Assembly (NCBI RefSeq): GCF_009765875.1
Contig: NZ_LMUP01000006.1
Location: 62,001 to 126,000 of the forward strand
Reading direction: 5' to 3'
Source of the DNA: Pedobacter sp. L105
Lineage (GTDB): Bacteria; Bacteroidota; Bacteroidia; Sphingobacteriales; Sphingobacteriaceae
Length of the DNA: 64,000 bases
Of this stretch, positions 62,300 to 64,000 are shown piece by piece; positions within the stretch are counted from its first letter, which is position 1; every line of letters begins with the position of its first letter. The position numbers and the translations under genes were made by a program. The notes under the pieces are model-generated. The model saw only the letters and a list, made by a program, of their open reading frames with translations, was not told where the DNA came from and ran no database searches.

Positions 62300-64000
62300 A
62301 TGTTTTTAAGAATTGTATGTTTTCTGATTTTATATTTAAGTATTGGCAACATCCATGCGCAGGAAGCGGCGTTAAATACTGATATCTTCCTGGAAAAGTT
62401 TGCTGTCTATTCGAAGGCCCATCCTGATAATTTGTTATTTGTCCATACCGATAAAACAGTATATACCAATAATGAAACAATCTGGTTTAGCGGTTATCTG
62501 ATCAGAACTGTAGCCGGAAATTTCAGTGAGCACTCCGTTTTATCTATCGCACTGATCAAAGAAAATGAAAAAAAAGTTTTTTTGCTGAATCAATATCTGA
62601 TGCAGGATGGACTGTGTTTTGGCAGTTTAATATTGCCTGATTCTATCCCGCCTGGAAACTATCAACTTCAGGCCACAACAAATGTGCTCGATAAAAATGG
62701 GATGCCTCTTACGGTTTTTACCCAGGGTCTGATTATCAAAAGTATAACAGAACAAGCTTTCAGTGCTGAATTGAATTCGCTGGAAACAGCGGTTACCAAT
62801 GGAATGATCCGAGCCAAAGTGACAGTGAATGTCAAAGATCCTAAAGAAAAAGTTACGGTTCGATACAGTGTAGGGAACAGCGCTTCCAAATCGGCCATCT
62901 TAAAGGCGAACACTTTTATCATGGAGATTCCCTCCTCCCAGCTGGATCAGGCCAGTCCGGTTCTTCTTACTTCCATCAATTATCAAAAAGAAATACAATA
63001 TTTAAGCTTAAATCTTCCTCAGGTGAATACCAAAAAAACAGATGTCAGATTTTTTCCTGAAGGCGGATACCTGGCAGAGGGACTTGAAAATACAGTGGGC
63101 TGGGAGACCAGGGATGCCAGGCATCTGCCGCTGTCGCTAAGTGCCGTTCTATACCGTGATCAGCTTCCTGTAGATACAATCAGTACCAATAGCTATGGGA
63201 TTGGTTCTTTTAAGATAAAACCTGTTTTTAAAAGTATTTATACGGTCAGGGTAATTTCAAGGGAAATAAAAGATACCGTATTCCGGCTTCCTGCGGTTTT
63301 AGAAGATGGTTTAGTCTTGCATGTCAGGAACGCTGCGGTGAAAGATAGCTTGTCTGTTGAGTTTTCAAGTAAGTCTGTCAGAAATGTACAAGTGTTGATT
63401 CATAATTACCGGCAGTTATTTGTTCATTTTCAGGCGAGAGTACAAGCTTCCGGTAAAAAGATCACTTTTGTTTTGTCGGCTTTACCGAAAGGGGTTGCTG
63501 CCATTACGGTGCTGGATAGTATTGGAAGGCCTCTTGCTGAACGACTGATATATGTCCATAGTGATCAAAGAGTAACGGCAGTGATTAAAAGCGATCAACC
63601 GTCTTACCATAAAAATGAAAAGGTCCATCTTAAGTTCCAATTCAGGGATGAGCAGGGGCATCCTGTTCAAGGGATTGTTTCTGTGGCTGTTGTACAGGGT
63701 AACCGTCTCGAGATCAGTAAGCAGCAGAATATAGAAAATTATGTGTATTTGAACCATGATTTAGGAGTTTTGCCCCTTGATCCATTGGGAAAGACAGCCA
63801 ATGATAAAGACTACCTGGAAAATATATTGCTGGTGAAAGGCTGGCGAAGATATACCTGGCCGGAATTAATAGGGGTGTCCCCGAAGGATACTTTGCAGAA
63901 AATTATCGTTTCAGCGATGAGGGGACGAGTGCTTTTTAAATCGAAACCTTTGAAAAAACCTGTTACGGTAAGTATGTTCCGGGATTCTTCCATAAATATA
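62300..64000 (+). CDS. MG2/macroglobulin-domain secreted protein (cut by window end)
   Basis: The frame opens at ATG 62300 and is still open at base 64000, giving 567 codons. A signal peptide (FLRIVCFLILYLSIGNIHAQ) is followed by LLFVHTDKTVYTNNETIWFS, the Bacteroidota MG2-type pattern (HTDRxxYxxGExIWF). Further beta-rich domains include VRFFPEGGYLAEGLENTVGW, LIYVHSDQRVTAVIKSDQPS and ENILLVKGWRRYTW. In this phylum such proteins often go on to a TonB plug-like domain; the C-terminus is outside the window. Function is not established. Confidence 0.8.
   Translation, partial: MFLRIVCFLILYLSIGNIHAQEAALNTDIFLEKFAVYSKAHPDNLLFVHTDKTVYTNNETIWFSGYLIRTVAGNFSEHSVLSIALIKENEKKVFLLNQYLMQDGLCFGSLILPDSIPPGNYQLQATTNVLDKNGMPLTVFTQGLIIKSITEQAFSAELNSLETAVTNGMIRAKVTVNVKDPKEKVTVRYSVGNSASKSAILKANTFIMEIPSSQLDQASPVLLTSINYQKEIQYLSLNLPQVNTKKTDVRFFPEGGYLAEGLENTVGWETRDARHLPLSLSAVLYRDQLPVDTISTNSYGIGSFKIKPVFKSIYTVRVISREIKDTVFRLPAVLEDGLVLHVRNAAVKDSLSVEFSSKSVRNVQVLIHNYRQLFVHFQARVQASGKKITFVLSALPKGVAAITVLDSIGRPLAERLIYVHSDQRVTAVIKSDQPSYHKNEKVHLKFQFRDEQGHPVQGIVSVAVVQGNRLEISKQQNIENYVYLNHDLGVLPLDPLGKTANDKDYLENILLVKGWRRYTWPELIGVSPKDTLQKIIVSAMRGRVLFKSKPLKKPVTVSMFRDSSINI

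Overview
The window looks like a chromosomal segment of a Bacteroidota bacterium in or near Sphingobacteriaceae (Pedobacter-like). The evidence is three SusC/SusD-type genes plus a partner TonB receptor, Bacteroidota-only small proteins (DUF4295, DUF5683), the order rpmB-rpmG-DUF4295-ftsY-rimO, the bacillithiol gene bshC, TAnnTTTG-type -7 boxes, moderate GC and the near absence of Shine-Dalgarno sequences. No rRNA, tRNA, CRISPR array, prophage or transposase gene was seen.

Layout. 1-1632 is the 3' part of leuS. 1633-2294 is a gene-free repeat island: two long perfect inverted repeats flank an 84-bp tandem array. 2295-14605 is the most interesting region. It encodes a divergent SusC/SusD pair, a PhnZ-like HD-domain di-iron oxygenase, an XRE-cupin regulator, and a four-gene operon (phosphonatase-like HAD hydrolase, DUF5690 MFS transporter, amino-phosphonate-type FAD oxidoreductase, Tat-exported phosphocholine-type phospholipase C). 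I read it as a phosphonate or phosphonolipid scavenging locus. The susC promoter and the hydrolase-operon promoter share a 36-bp block (30/36 identical), which argues for co-regulation. 14799-19986 holds an outer-membrane receptor, an orphan peptide-binding lipoprotein, an unknown protein and an FMN reductase.

20164-38607 is mostly housekeeping: parA-parB-DUF5683-dapB-lepB; a second repeat island (24537-25034); an Ldh-type oxidoreductase, bshC, rimO, ftsY, DUF4295, rpmG and rpmB on the minus strand; acs; csbD; an M16 protease; and surE-small membrane protein-lpxB. 38616-44376 holds three stand-alone receiver proteins, a 3-hexulose-6-phosphate synthase/isomerase pair with a divergent AraC regulator, and a DUF885 lipoprotein. 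44455-56298 carries a ROK regulator, a YdcF-like protein and a glycan utilisation locus (ECF sigma, FecR, STN-containing SusC, SusD, GH92 mannosidase). The last part has a YefM-YoeB toxin-antitoxin pair with a recognisable operator, a metallophosphoesterase, a nitrilase-family enzyme, an 11-bp-period head-to-head repeat array (58902-59035), several small proteins and the start of an MG2-domain protein cut by the window end.

Two repeat classes deserve attention. One is a family of inverted repeats whose loop and flanks are conserved while the stem arms differ completely between copies. The other is the 11-bp periodic array. Neither is explained by the genes around it.
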